Counted from the first letter of the stretch, positions 52,369-62,708 are shown. The stretch is DNA of 64,000 nucleotides from Rubrivivax sp. A210 (GCF_904426505.1 NZ_CAJGBN010000071.1:124001-188000), one strand, 5' to 3'. The notes: a model not told the origin generated them from the letters alone. Made by a program: numbers and translations.

Positions 52369-54117
52369 ATGGTTGCGCCGCTGGCCGTCGCCGTGTGCCA
52401 GAACTTCGCCGGCGAGGTGCGCGCGGCCATCGCCGCCGAGGGCTGGACCGATGTCGCCACGGTCGCCTTTGCGGCACGTTGCGGTCGGCCGCGCATGAGC
52501 GATGAGGAACTGGCGGCTCTGCTGCCGCCCACCTGCTCGCGCACGCTGCTGGTGGGCCGCTGCTGCCTGGGCCCGGTGGACGCCGGCGCGCAGGCCCGGG
52601 GCCAGCGGCGCCTGGTGCCGGACCAGTGCTTCGACCTCGTGGCCCCGCCCGCCCTCGTGGCCGAGGCCATGGCCGACGGCGCCTACCTCGTCACGCCGGG
52701 CTGGCTGGCCCAGTGGCCGCGCCACCTGGCCGAGCTGGGCTTCGACGGCGCCGCCGCGGCCGGCCTGTTCCAGGAGGTCGCGCAGCGCCTGCTGCTGCTG
52801 GACACCGGCGCAGCCAGCGAGACCGCGGCGCCATGGGCGGCCTTGCAGCAGGCCCTGGGCCTGCCGGCCAGCCGCCTGGCCGTGGGGCTGGACCGCACGC
52901 GCGACTGGCTGGCCCGCGAGGTGGCCGACTGGCGGCTGGAAGCAGCGCAGCGCGAGGCCGCGGCGCGGCGGCAGGAGCAGGCACGCGAGCGCGCCGACCA
53001 CGCCACCACGCTGGACCTGCTGCGCCGGCTGGCGCTGGCACCCAGCGAAGAGGCCACGGTGGCCGGCATCGAGGAGCTGTTCCGCCTGCTTTTCGCGCCT
53101 GCCGCCTGGCACTGGGTGCCGGTGCAGGACGGCGCGATGCAGCCGCAGCCCGGCCTGGCGCCGGAGCTGGCGGACTTGCTGCGCAACATGCAGGGCAGCC
53201 ATGCGCCCTGCCCCTCCGGTCGCGGCCTGGCGCTGCGCCTGGCACGCGGCGAGCGCACCCTGGCCTACGCCATTGCCGACGAGGTGGCCTTCCCGCAGTT
53301 CATGGGCCGCTACGCGGCCCTGGCCGTCACGCTGGCCGGCCTGTGTGCGCTGGCCATCGAGAGCGGGCGCAACCGGCGCCAGCTCGTCGAGGCCGAGAAG
53401 ATGGCCTCGATGGGCATCCTGGTGGCCGGTGTGGCGCACGAGATCAACACCCCCGTGGGCGTGGGCCTGGCGGCGGCCACCACGCTGCTGGACCACAGCC
53501 GCGAGATCACCGACCAGTTCGCCGCCCGCCGCATGACGCACACCGCCCTGGCGCAGTTCCTCGAGCTGGCCGGCGCCGAGGCGCAGCTGATTGCGCGCAA
53601 TCTCGAACGCATCGGCAAGCTCATCGACACCTTCCGCCAGGTCGCGGTGCAGGGCCGGTCGCCCGAGCGGCGGCGCTTCGCGCTGGCCGACTGCATCCAC
53701 GAGACCATCGCCAGCCTGGGCGATGTGCAGGGCGAGAGCGGCTGCGAGATCAGCGTGGCCTGCGCGCCGGGGCTGGAACTGCTGAGCTATCCGGGAGACT
53801 GGGTCAGCGTGCTGCAGAACCTGCTGACCAATTCCATTCGCCATGGCTTCCGCCAGCGCGGCCACGGCCGCGTCGACATCGGCGTCACGCAGGCCGATGG
53901 CCACCTGCTGCTGGACTACCGCGACGATGGCGCCGGCCTCGCGCCCGAGGCCGCTGCGCGCGTCTTCGATCCCTTCTACACGACCGACCTGCAGCGCGGC
54001 ATGGGTCTGGGCATGTACCTGGTCCACAACCTGGTGGTACACAGGTTCAAGGGCTCGATACGGCACGATGCCCAGCACCGGCCGGGGGTGCGCTTCCTGA
54101 TCGAAGTTCCCCTTTGA
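52369..54117 (+). CDS. Cytoplasmic histidine kinase with a DUF1638-like N-terminal domain
   Basis: A 582-residue sensor kinase with no membrane helix or signal peptide. Residues ~1-145 resemble DUF1638 proteins, which accompany corrinoid methyltransferases: LLVGRCCLGP, RRLVPDQCFDLVA and DGAYLVTPGWLAQWPRHL. A coiled-coil-like stretch (about 175-220) and a GAF-like region (about 220-340) follow. The HisKA region has the H-box EKMASMGILVAGVAHEINTPVG near 348. The ATPase has N-box LQNLLTNSIRHGF, G1 DYRDDGAGL and G2 GMGLGMYLVHNLV. It starts 3 bp after the methyltransferase and ends 16 bp before the response regulator. Confidence 0.9.
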   Translation: MVAPLAVAVCQNFAGEVRAAIAAEGWTDVATVAFAARCGRPRMSDEELAALLPPTCSRTLLVGRCCLGPVDAGAQARGQRRLVPDQCFDLVAPPALVAEAMADGAYLVTPGWLAQWPRHLAELGFDGAAAAGLFQEVAQRLLLLDTGAASETAAPWAALQQALGLPASRLAVGLDRTRDWLAREVADWRLEAAQREAAARRQEQARERADHATTLDLLRRLALAPSEEATVAGIEELFRLLFAPAAWHWVPVQDGAMQPQPGLAPELADLLRNMQGSHAPCPSGRGLALRLARGERTLAYAIADEVAFPQFMGRYAALAVTLAGLCALAIESGRNRRQLVEAEKMASMGILVAGVAHEINTPVGVGLAAATTLLDHSREITDQFAARRMTHTALAQFLELAGAEAQLIARNLERIGKLIDTFRQVAVQGRSPERRRFALADCIHETIASLGDVQGESGCEISVACAPGLELLSYPGDWVSVLQNLLTNSIRHGFRQRGHGRVDIGVTQADGHLLLDYRDDGAGLAPEAAARVFDPFYTTDLQRGMGLGMYLVHNLVVHRFKGSIRHDAQHRPGVRFLIEVPL

Positions 54118-54133
54118 AATCGGGGTGGCCAAG

Positions 54134-57115
54134 ATGATCGAATCCGAAGCCTTCGACGCACTGTTCGCGCCCGAGCCGGCAGAGGCCGGAACGTCCGCCG
54201 CCGCCGCACCAGCGGCGCGCTGGAAGGTGCTGCTGGTGGACGACGACAGCGACATCCGCGCCGTGCTGCACCTGGCGCTGCGCGATGTGGTGGTCGAGGG
54301 CCTGCGCCTGGAGCTGCTGGACGCCGACTCCGCCACGGCGGCACGCGCGGCGCTGGCGGCCCACCCCGACATCGCGCTGCTGCTGCTGGACGTGGTGATG
54401 GAGACCGAGGACGCCGGCCTGCAGCTGGTGCGCCATGTGCGGCGCGTGCTGGGCAACCGCACGCTGCAGATCATCCTGCTCACCGGCCAGCCCGGCTATG
54501 CGCCGCAGCGCGAGGTGGTGTCGCAGTTCGAGATCGACGGCTACCGGCTCAAGTCGGAGCTGACCACCGACAAGATCTTCGTCTCGGTCTATGCCGCATT
54601 GCGCACCCACCAGGCGCTGCGCGACCTGGTGGCCCGGCGCGCCGAGCTGGAGACGCTGGCGCGCACGCTGCGCGAGCGCGAGGACAGGCTGCGCTCGGTG
54701 GTCGAATCGGCGCCCGACGCCATCGTGCTGGCCAACCAGGAAGGCATCGTCTTCGGCTGGAACGAGGGCGCGAGCCAACTCTTCGGCCGCAGCGAGGCCG
54801 AGATGCTGGGGCAAACCGTGGCCTGCCTGCTGCCACCGCCGCAGCAGGAGGCGGTGGCCGCCTTTCTGCGGCAGGCGCGTGCCGGCGCCCTGGCTGCACC
54901 CATGCTGGGCCGTGCCATCGAGTTGAGCTGCCTGCGCAAGGACGGCGTGGAGCTGCCCATCGAGCTGGTGCTGGGCTCGTGGACGGCGGACGGCGAGCGC
55001 AATTTCAGCGCCATCGTGCGCAACATCAGCGAGCGGCGGCGGGCCGAGGCCAATCTGCGCCTGGCCGCCACCGTCTACGCCAGCAGCTGGGAAGGCATCG
55101 TCATCACCGATGCGCGCAGGACCATCATCGATGTCAACCCGGCCTTCTGCCGCATCACCGGCTACGCCAAGGAAGAGGCGGTGGGCCACAAGCCGCGCCT
55201 GCTGTCATCGGGCCGCCACGGCGACGACTTCTACCGACGCATGGATGCCTCGCTGGCCGACTTCGATTTCTGGCAGGGCGAGATCTGGAACCGCCGCCGC
55301 AGCGGCGAGGTCTATGCCGAGATGCTGTCGATCTCGGTGGTGCGCGACCCGGCGGGCCGCATCCAGCACTACATCGGCGTCTTCTCCGACATCAGCACGC
55401 TCAAGGCGCAGGAGCAGGAGCTCTACCGCATCGCTCACTTCGACGCCCTCACCGGTGTGCCCAATCGCCGCCTGCTGTCCGACCGCCTGGCGCAATCGAT
55501 CGCTCGCGCGCTGCGCACCGGCAAGGCGATGGCGGTCTGCTATCTCGATCTCGACGGTTTCAAGGCCGTCAACGACAGCCACGGCCACGACGCCGGCGAC
55601 GCGCTGCTGATCGAGATTGCCGAGCGCCTCAAGCATGTGCTGCGCGCCGACGACACGCTGGCGCGGCTGGGCGGCGACGAGTTCGTGGTGCTGCTTACCG
55701 ACCTGGCCCAACCGAGCGACTGCAACCTGGTGCTGCAGCGCATGCTGGGCGAGGTGGCCAGGCCGGTGAGGATAGAGGGCACCGAGATCAGCCTGTCGGC
55801 CAGCATTGGCGTCACCACCTTCCCCGAAGACGATGACGACGCCGAGACACTGCTGCGCCATGCCGACCAGGCCATGTACCTGGCCAAGCAGGCCGGCAAG
55901 AACCGCCATCGCCACTTCGACACCGAACGCGACCGCGAGGTGCGGCTGCACCAGGGCGAGCTGCAGCGCCTGCGCGAGGCCCTGCGCGACGGCGAGTTCG
56001 TGCTGCACTACCAGCCGCGCGTGGACCTGGGCCATGGCGCCGTCGTCGGCGTGGAGGCCCTGATCCGCTGGGAGCACCCCGAGCGCGGCTGCCTGCTGCC
56101 GGGGCAGTTCCTGCACCACCTGCTCGGCTCGGAGCTTGAGGTGCCGCTGGGCGAATGGGTCATCGAGGCCGCGCTGCGCCAGATGCACGCCTGGAAGCGC
56201 CAGGGCCTGGCGCTGGCGGTCAGCGTCAACATCAGCGCCGACCACCTGCTGCAGGCCAGTTTCGCCCACCAGCTGCGCGGGCTGCTGCGGCGCTATCCTG
56301 AACTCCGGCCCCAGGATCTGGAGCTGGAGATCCTCGAGTCGGCAGCCCTCACCGACATGAAGGCTGCCGTGTACACCCTCACCCAGTGCCGGCAGCTCGG
56401 CGTGCAGATCGCGCTCGACGATTTCGGTACCGGCTACTCCTCGCTGACCTACTTTCTCAACCTGCCGGTGCAGGTGCTCAAGATCGACCAGAGCTTTGTG
56501 CGCGCGATGCTGGACGACCCCAGCGCGCTGGGCATTGTCCAGAGCGTGGTGCATCTGGCGCGGGCCTTCAACCGCACCGTGGTGGCCGAAGGCGTCGAGT
56601 CGGCCGAGCTCGCCGCGGTGCTGCCCGCCCTGGGCTGCCAGCACGCCCAGGGGTTTGAAATCGCGCGCCCCATGGCCGCCGCGGCCCTGCCGGCCTGGAT
56701 GGCGCATTGGCAGGCCAGCCAGCCCTGGCGCCACCTCGAGCGGCCACTGCCCGGCGAGACGCTGACGCTGGCGGTGGTCGCTCGCTCGCTGCGGCTGTGG
56801 GTCGACGAGATGCTGCAGCAACTGGACGCAGAGACCGGCGACCTGCAGCCGGGCCAGGACCCGGCCAACGCCGCCTTTGCACGCTGGTTCAGCGGCAATG
56901 GCACGGCCCGCTACGGTGCGCTGCCGGAATTCAAGGCCATCGCCCGTGCCCACGAAGGCCTGCAGGCGCACGCCGCACGCCGCAGCGGCCTGGGCACGGC
57001 GGTCGACCGCGCCGCCAGCCGGCAGCGCCTGCTGGCGCAGCGCGACGAGATCCTGGCGCTGCTGCAGGCCATCCAGGCGCGACAGGCGGCCGCGGCCGAC
57101 GCGCCCGCGCCCTGA
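54134..57115 (+). CDS. Response regulator with PAS-PAS-GGDEF-EAL and degenerate CZB-like tail
   Basis: A 993-residue c-di-GMP effector. A receiver domain (about 30-150: VLLVDDDSDIRAV and phospho-Asp in LLLLDVVMETEDAG) is followed by a short coiled coil, two PAS domains (about 185-300 and 305-430) and a GGDEF domain (ARLGGDEFVVLL). An RADD inhibitory site lies five residues before GGDEF. The EAL domain is GVEALIRW, with NIS, ALDDFGTGYSS, KIDQSFV and EGVES intact, so both synthase and phosphodiesterase look competent. The last ~110 residues resemble a zinc-binding CZB domain (ARWFSGNGTARYGALPEF ... AHEGLQAHA) but lack the first His and the Cys. The ATG at 54134 has a GGGGTGG site. Confidence 0.9.
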   Translation: MIESEAFDALFAPEPAEAGTSAAAAPAARWKVLLVDDDSDIRAVLHLALRDVVVEGLRLELLDADSATAARAALAAHPDIALLLLDVVMETEDAGLQLVRHVRRVLGNRTLQIILLTGQPGYAPQREVVSQFEIDGYRLKSELTTDKIFVSVYAALRTHQALRDLVARRAELETLARTLREREDRLRSVVESAPDAIVLANQEGIVFGWNEGASQLFGRSEAEMLGQTVACLLPPPQQEAVAAFLRQARAGALAAPMLGRAIELSCLRKDGVELPIELVLGSWTADGERNFSAIVRNISERRRAEANLRLAATVYASSWEGIVITDARRTIIDVNPAFCRITGYAKEEAVGHKPRLLSSGRHGDDFYRRMDASLADFDFWQGEIWNRRRSGEVYAEMLSISVVRDPAGRIQHYIGVFSDISTLKAQEQELYRIAHFDALTGVPNRRLLSDRLAQSIARALRTGKAMAVCYLDLDGFKAVNDSHGHDAGDALLIEIAERLKHVLRADDTLARLGGDEFVVLLTDLAQPSDCNLVLQRMLGEVARPVRIEGTEISLSASIGVTTFPEDDDDAETLLRHADQAMYLAKQAGKNRHRHFDTERDREVRLHQGELQRLREALRDGEFVLHYQPRVDLGHGAVVGVEALIRWEHPERGCLLPGQFLHHLLGSELEVPLGEWVIEAALRQMHAWKRQGLALAVSVNISADHLLQASFAHQLRGLLRRYPELRPQDLELEILESAALTDMKAAVYTLTQCRQLGVQIALDDFGTGYSSLTYFLNLPVQVLKIDQSFVRAMLDDPSALGIVQSVVHLARAFNRTVVAEGVESAELAAVLPALGCQHAQGFEIARPMAAAALPAWMAHWQASQPWRHLERPLPGETLTLAVVARSLRLWVDEMLQQLDAETGDLQPGQDPANAAFARWFSGNGTARYGALPEFKAIARAHEGLQAHAARRSGLGTAVDRAASRQRLLAQRDEILALLQAIQARQAAAADAPAP

Positions 57116-57118
57116 GCC

Positions 57119-57862
<744 letters not shown>

Positions 57863-57869
57863 GGTGTGT

Positions 57870-58973
57870 TCAGCGGTTCTTGCTCATGGACAGGCGCTTC
57901 TCGATCCACAGGCTGTAGCGAGACATCGAGAAGCAGAAGGTGAAGTAGATCGCCGCGATGAAGAGATAGGCCTCGATCTTGAAAGGCCGCCAATCGCTGT
58001 CGGAATTGAGCGCCAGACCCATCGCGCCGGTCAGCTCGTAGAGGCTGACGATGGTCACCAGCGAGGTGTCCTTGAAGATGGCGATGAAGTTGTTCATGAT
58101 GCCCGGCACCACCAGCGCCAGCGCCTGCGGCAGGATGATCTTGCGCTGCGCCTGCCAGTAGCTCAGGCCCAGGGTGTCGGCGGCCTCCTGCTGGCCCTTG
58201 GGGATGGCCTGCAGACCGCCGCGCACGATTTCGGCCATGTAGGCGGCGGCGAACAGCGTGATGCCCACCAGCACGCGCAGCAGCACGTCGATGCTGGTAC
58301 CCGGCGGCATGAACAGCGGAAACATGAAGCTGGCCATGAAGAGCACGCTGATCAGCGGCACGCCGCGGATCAGCTCGACGTAAATGACGCAGATGGTCTT
58401 GATCGCCGGCATGTTGCTGCGCCGCCCCAGCGCCACCGCCACCGCCAGCGGGAAGGCGAAGACGATGGACAGCGTGGCCAGCATGATGGTCAGCGGCAGG
58501 CCCCCCCAGCGGTCGGTGGTCACCGGCGCCAGGCCCAACACGCCACCCAGCATCAGCGTGAAGAACAGGCCCAGCACGGCGGCCCACAGCAGCAGCAGCC
58601 AGGGCTTCCAGAAGGTACGCACGCAGCTCGCCACCAGCAGCGCCACCAGGGCCAGCGTGGCAATCTCGGGCCGCCATTGCTGGTCAAACGGGTAGCGGCC
58701 GAAGATGATGAGGCGGTGCTTCTCGGTGATCACGCCCCAGCAGGCGCCGACGCCGCGCGCCGCCTGGCACTGGTCGGCATTGGCCGCCGTGACGGCATGG
58801 AGCACGGCCCAGCTGAAGAGCTGCGGCAGCAGCCACAGCGCCAGGCCGGCCATCAGCAGCGTGACGACGGCGCTGGGCAGATTGCCGAAGAGGTTGCGGC
58901 GCATCCACGGCACCAGCCCCTCGGTCTTGACCGGGGCCGGGCGCGGCTCGATGGGGGTGAAGGTCGCGGACAT
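57870..58973 (-). CDS. aapM: Amino-acid ABC transporter permease AapM
   Basis: Inner-membrane permease of 367 residues. A long N-terminal region with several helices and a polar loop is followed by the permease core containing the EAA-type loop AAYMAEIVRGGLQAIPKGQQEAADTLGLSY. The size and the N-terminal extension are typical of AapM rather than of the small HisM-type permeases. It lies 4 bp after aapQ and 7 bp before aapP. Confidence 0.92.
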   Translation of the reverse strand: MSATFTPIEPRPAPVKTEGLVPWMRRNLFGNLPSAVVTLLMAGLALWLLPQLFSWAVLHAVTAANADQCQAARGVGACWGVITEKHRLIIFGRYPFDQQWRPEIATLALVALLVASCVRTFWKPWLLLLWAAVLGLFFTLMLGGVLGLAPVTTDRWGGLPLTIMLATLSIVFAFPLAVAVALGRRSNMPAIKTICVIYVELIRGVPLISVLFMASFMFPLFMPPGTSIDVLLRVLVGITLFAAAYMAEIVRGGLQAIPKGQQEAADTLGLSYWQAQRKIILPQALALVVPGIMNNFIAIFKDTSLVTIVSLYELTGAMGLALNSDSDWRPFKIEAYLFIAAIYFTFCFSMSRYSLWIEKRLSMSKNR

Positions 58974-58977
58974 GGCT

Positions 58978-60165
58978 TCACCGCTCCTTGATGGCCGAGC
59001 GCTTGTTGTACCAGTTCATGATCCCCGAGGTGGTGAGCGAGGTCGTGAGGTAGACGGCCATGATGAGGGCGATGCACTCCACGGCGCGGCCGGTCTGGTT
59101 GATGGCTGTGTTGCTGATCGACACCACGTCGGGGTAGCCGATGGCCACCGCCAGCGACGAGTTCTTGGTCAGGTTGAGGAACTGGTTGGTCATGGGCGGG
59201 ATGATCACGCGCAGCGCCTGCGGCAGCACCACCAGGCGCATCTGCTGGCCCTTGGACAGGCCCAGGGCGCCCGAGGCTTCGCTCTGGCCGCGCGGCACCG
59301 ACGCGATGCCGGCGCGCACCACTTCGGCGACGAAGGACGCGGTGTAGAAGACCAGGCCGAGCAGCACCGAGATGAACTCGGGCGTGAACGAGCTGCCGCC
59401 GTCCACCGAGACCTCGCCCGCCTTCGGGATGTTCCAGGCCGTCGGTGCGCCGCCCAGCAGCCAGCCGGCCAGCGCGCAGGCCACGATCAGCGCCAGCGCC
59501 GGCAGCAGCACCGGGCGCGGCCGGCCCGTGGCCTCGAAGTGGCGGCGCGCGCTGCCGGCCCACAGCCAGGCCAGCACGGCGCCGGCCACGGCCCCGGCAG
59601 CCGACAGCGCCTGGCCCGTGCCCCACACCGGCACCGGATAGCTCAGGCCGCCCTTGCTCAGGAACACCAGGCCACCCAGTTGCAAGGGCTCGCCCGGGTC
59701 GGGCAGCCATTCGGTGAGCAGCAGGTACCACACCAGCAGTTGCAGCAGCACCGGGATGTTGCGGAACATCTCGACATAGGCGTAGCACAGGCCGCGCACG
59801 ATGGCGTTGTTGGAGAAACGCCCCACGCCCAGCAGCGTGCCCAGCACGGTGGTCATCACGATGCCGAGGATGGCCACCTTGAGCGTGTTGACCACGCCCA
59901 CCGCGAAGGCCTTCCAGTACGGGTCTGTCGACTCGTAGGGAATGAGCAGCTCGCCGATGTCGAAACCGGCCGGGCTGGTGAGGAAGTCGAAGCCGCTCTG
60001 GATGCCGCGCACGCGCATGTTCTCGAGCGTGTTGTGGGCCAGGAACCAGACCCCCAGCACGATCAGGCCCAGCGCGACGACCTGGTAAAGCACGCCCCGC
60101 GCGGCGCGGCTGCGCAGGGACCAGTCGCGCCGCCTGGGCGGTGCGGCACGCGGGGCCGTGGTCAT
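58978..60165 (-). CDS. aapQ: Amino-acid ABC transporter permease AapQ
   Basis: Inner-membrane permease of 395 residues that pairs with AapM. It has a first helix after residue 25, a long periplasmic segment with GFDFLTSPAGFDIGELLIPYESTDPYWKAF (typical of AapQ), and the EAA loop ASFVAEVVRAGIASVPRGQSEASGALGLSKG. It starts 74 bp after aapJ ends. Confidence 0.92.
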   Translation of the reverse strand: MTTAPRAAPPRRRDWSLRSRAARGVLYQVVALGLIVLGVWFLAHNTLENMRVRGIQSGFDFLTSPAGFDIGELLIPYESTDPYWKAFAVGVVNTLKVAILGIVMTTVLGTLLGVGRFSNNAIVRGLCYAYVEMFRNIPVLLQLLVWYLLLTEWLPDPGEPLQLGGLVFLSKGGLSYPVPVWGTGQALSAAGAVAGAVLAWLWAGSARRHFEATGRPRPVLLPALALIVACALAGWLLGGAPTAWNIPKAGEVSVDGGSSFTPEFISVLLGLVFYTASFVAEVVRAGIASVPRGQSEASGALGLSKGQQMRLVVLPQALRVIIPPMTNQFLNLTKNSSLAVAIGYPDVVSISNTAINQTGRAVECIALIMAVYLTTSLTTSGIMNWYNKRSAIKER

Positions 60166-60239
60166 GGGCGGGGCTCCTTCAAACCGGAAGATGCAACTCG
60201 ATCACCACCGCGGCTGCGGTGGCGAAGATGCTGTCGCGA

Positions 60240-61277
60240 TCAGCGGATGGGAGGCGCGTACTGGATGCCGCCATGGTTCCAGAGGTTGTTGACCCCGCGC
60301 GGCAGGCCCAGCGCGCTCTTGGGGCCGACATTGCGCTCGAAAATCTCGCCGTAATTGCCCACCGCCTTGATGGCGCGTGCGGCCCATTCCTTGTCCAGTC
60401 CCAGCAGTTTGCCGGTGTCCTCGGTGCCGCCAAGGATGCGGCCGACGGCGGGGTCGTCGGTCTTGGTCTTGAGCTGGTCGACATTGGCCTGGTTGATGCC
60501 GTATTCCTCGGCCTCAAGCAGCGCGAAATAGACCCACTTGGCGATGGCGAAGAACTCGTCGTCGCCGCGGCGCACGCTGGGGCCCAGCGGCTCCTTGCTG
60601 ATCAGCTCGGGCAGGATCAGGTGGTCGGCCGGGGTCTTGGCTTCCTTGTTGCGCGTGCTGGCCAGGCCCGAGGCGTCGGTGGTGTAGGCCTGGCAGCGGC
60701 CGGCGAAGTAGGCGCCGGTGGCGGCCTCAAGCTTCTCGAACACGACCGGCTTGATGGCCAGGCCGTTGGCGCGCGAGAAGTCGGTGAGGTTCTTCTCGGT
60801 GGTGGTGCCCGACTGCACGCAGACGGTGGCGCCCTTGAGCTGCTTGGCGTTCTTGATCTTGCCCTTGGACGGCACCATGAAGCCCTGGCCGTCGTAGTAG
60901 GTGGCACCGACGAAGTGCATGCCCAGCGAGGCATCACGGGTCAGCGTCCAGGTGGTGTTGCGCGAGAGGATGTCGATCTCGCCCGACTGCAGCGCGGTGA
61001 AGCGCTGCTGCGCATTCAGCGGCACCCACTTCACCTTGCCGGCGTCGCCCAGCAGCGAGGCGGCCACGGCCTTGCAGTAGTCGACGTCCAGGCCGCTCCA
61101 GTTGCCCTGGCTGTCGGCCGACGAGAAGCCGGCCAGGCCGGTGTTGACGCCGCAGACGAGTTGGCCGCGCGCCTTGATGGCGTCGATGGTCTTGCCGGCC
61201 AGCGCGGGCGTGGCGCTGAGGGCGCCAGCTGCCAGAAGGGCAAGGCACGCCAGGCGGGAAGGCTTGAATTCGAACAT
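60240..61277 (-). CDS. aapJ: General L-amino-acid-binding protein AapJ
   Basis: Periplasmic substrate-binding protein of 345 residues that feeds AapQMP. The signal peptide is residues 1-23 (ending TPALA). The mature protein shows IDAIKARGQLVCGVNTGLAGFSSADSQGNWSGLDVDYCKAVAA and QRFTALQSGEIDILSRNTTWTLTRD, closely matching AapJ. The ATG at 61277 precedes the signal peptide; a longer upstream frame is not conserved. The operon order aapJQMP is standard. No regulatory box was recognised in the upstream DNA. Confidence 0.94.
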   Translation of the reverse strand: MFEFKPSRLACLALLAAGALSATPALAGKTIDAIKARGQLVCGVNTGLAGFSSADSQGNWSGLDVDYCKAVAASLLGDAGKVKWVPLNAQQRFTALQSGEIDILSRNTTWTLTRDASLGMHFVGATYYDGQGFMVPSKGKIKNAKQLKGATVCVQSGTTTEKNLTDFSRANGLAIKPVVFEKLEAATGAYFAGRCQAYTTDASGLASTRNKEAKTPADHLILPELISKEPLGPSVRRGDDEFFAIAKWVYFALLEAEEYGINQANVDQLKTKTDDPAVGRILGGTEDTGKLLGLDKEWAARAIKAVGNYGEIFERNVGPKSALGLPRGVNNLWNHGGIQYAPPIR

Positions 61278-61502
61278 GGATGGACTCCGGAAGACGTTGT
61301 TGGAGGTCGGGTGGTCAATGGGCGAACTTGGTGCGCCACGGCGGCCCGACGATAGCTTCAAAGCGCACACGCAGCAACTGTGCCAATCCCTTAACGGATC
61401 GCGGCGCCGAGCCCACAGCCCTGCCGCCCGCCCACCACTATCACCGACGGCGCCGCGGCATCTATGGCACTCTTGCCGGTTCGCCCGCTACCGAGGGCTG
61501 CG

Positions 61503-62708
61503 ATGAACAGCATGGAATTCGAACCCGACCAAGCCCTGGGCACCTGGCAGGCCGATGGGGCCCCTCCCGCCGAAGAGCGCACGGTGATGGTGACCCAGTC
61601 GCGCGCCGCGCCGGTGGCCGACGCGCGTGCCAGCTGGGTGCACTACCTGGTGGTGCTGGACGATGCCGCAGGCAGTGGCCCCGAGCGCAGCCGCCGCGTG
61701 CCCGTGGGCAGCACCACCATGCGCATAGGCCGCCGCGTGCCCTGCGAACTGGTGCTGGCCGACAGCGAGGTCTCCGGCCTGCACTGCGAGGTCAAGGCCA
61801 CGCCGGGCCTGGCCGCGCTCGAGGTGACCGACCGCGGTTCGACCAACGGCAGCTTCATCGACGGCGTGCGCGTCGCCGGCACGGCCTTGCTGCCCAGCGG
61901 CTCCCTGCTCCAGATAGGCAGGCTGGAGCTGCGCCACGAGTTCCGCCCGCCGCACGAGGCAGAGCGCTCCGACGAGCTGCAGCGCGATCTCGACAGCGCC
62001 AGCCGCTATGTGCAGTCGCTGCTGCCGCCGCCCATGCGTGAGGGTCCGGTGCGAACCGAGTGGTTCTTCCGCCCCTCGGCCCAGCTCGGCGGCGACGCCT
62101 TCGGCTATGCCCAGATCGACGAGCACCGCTTCGCCGGCTACCTGATCGACGTCTCCGGCCACGGCGTGGCGGCCGCGGTACATACGGTGTCCATCCTCAA
62201 TGTGCTGCGCCAGCGCGCCCTGCCGGGGGTCGACTTCGCCGACCCGGCCCAGGTGCTGACGCGGCTGAACGCGATGTTCGACATGGCGCTGCATGGCGGC
62301 CTCTTCTTCACCATCTGGTACGGCAGCTACGACCTGCGCACGCGGCGGCTGCGCTATGCCTCGGGCGGCCACCACCCGGCCTTCCTGGTGGACGCCGAAC
62401 GCCGTGCGTTGAGGCCACTGCGCACGCGCAACCCCGTCGTCGGCGCCGCCCCAGGCCGCGTCTACACGGCCGACGAGGTCGAGGTCGACACCGGTGCCTG
62501 CCTGCACGTCTTCAGCGACGGCGTCTATGAGATCGAGACGGCCGCCGGCGTGCTGGGCAGCCTGGCCGACTTCACGCCGTTGCTTCTCGAACCGCCCCAG
62601 CCCGGCCTGCCTGAGCCCGAGCGGCTGCACCGCGCGGTGCGCTCACGCGCCCGGCCGGGGCCGCTGGCCGACGATTTCTCGCTGCTCAGTGTCACCTTCC
62701 TGTCTTGA
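61503..62708 (+). CDS. FHA-domain PP2C/SpoIIE-type serine phosphatase
   Basis: A 401-residue protein. The FHA domain (about 60-130) shows MRIGRRVPCELVLADSEVSGLHCEV and DRGSTNGSFIDGVRV, binding phospho-threonine. The SpoIIE/PP2C domain (about 165-400) has SAQLGGDAFGY and LIDVSGHGVAAAVH with the metal-binding aspartates, plus FSDGVYE. It would dephosphorylate a serine on the STAS protein encoded next. The start at 61503 is chosen for its ribosome-like CGAGGG; an ATG at 61512 is an alternative. It heads a three-gene partner-switching module. Confidence 0.92.
   Translation: MNSMEFEPDQALGTWQADGAPPAEERTVMVTQSRAAPVADARASWVHYLVVLDDAAGSGPERSRRVPVGSTTMRIGRRVPCELVLADSEVSGLHCEVKATPGLAALEVTDRGSTNGSFIDGVRVAGTALLPSGSLLQIGRLELRHEFRPPHEAERSDELQRDLDSASRYVQSLLPPPMREGPVRTEWFFRPSAQLGGDAFGYAQIDEHRFAGYLIDVSGHGVAAAVHTVSILNVLRQRALPGVDFADPAQVLTRLNAMFDMALHGGLFFTIWYGSYDLRTRRLRYASGGHHPAFLVDAERRALRPLRTRNPVVGAAPGRVYTADEVEVDTGACLHVFSDGVYEIETAAGVLGSLADFTPLLLEPPQPGLPEPERLHRAVRSRARPGPLADDFSLLSVTFLS

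Noticed and set aside
51262..54483. A 1073-codon minus-strand open frame
   Set aside because: Antisense shadow of the UroD-like and histidine kinase genes, which carry clear family motifs on the plus strand.
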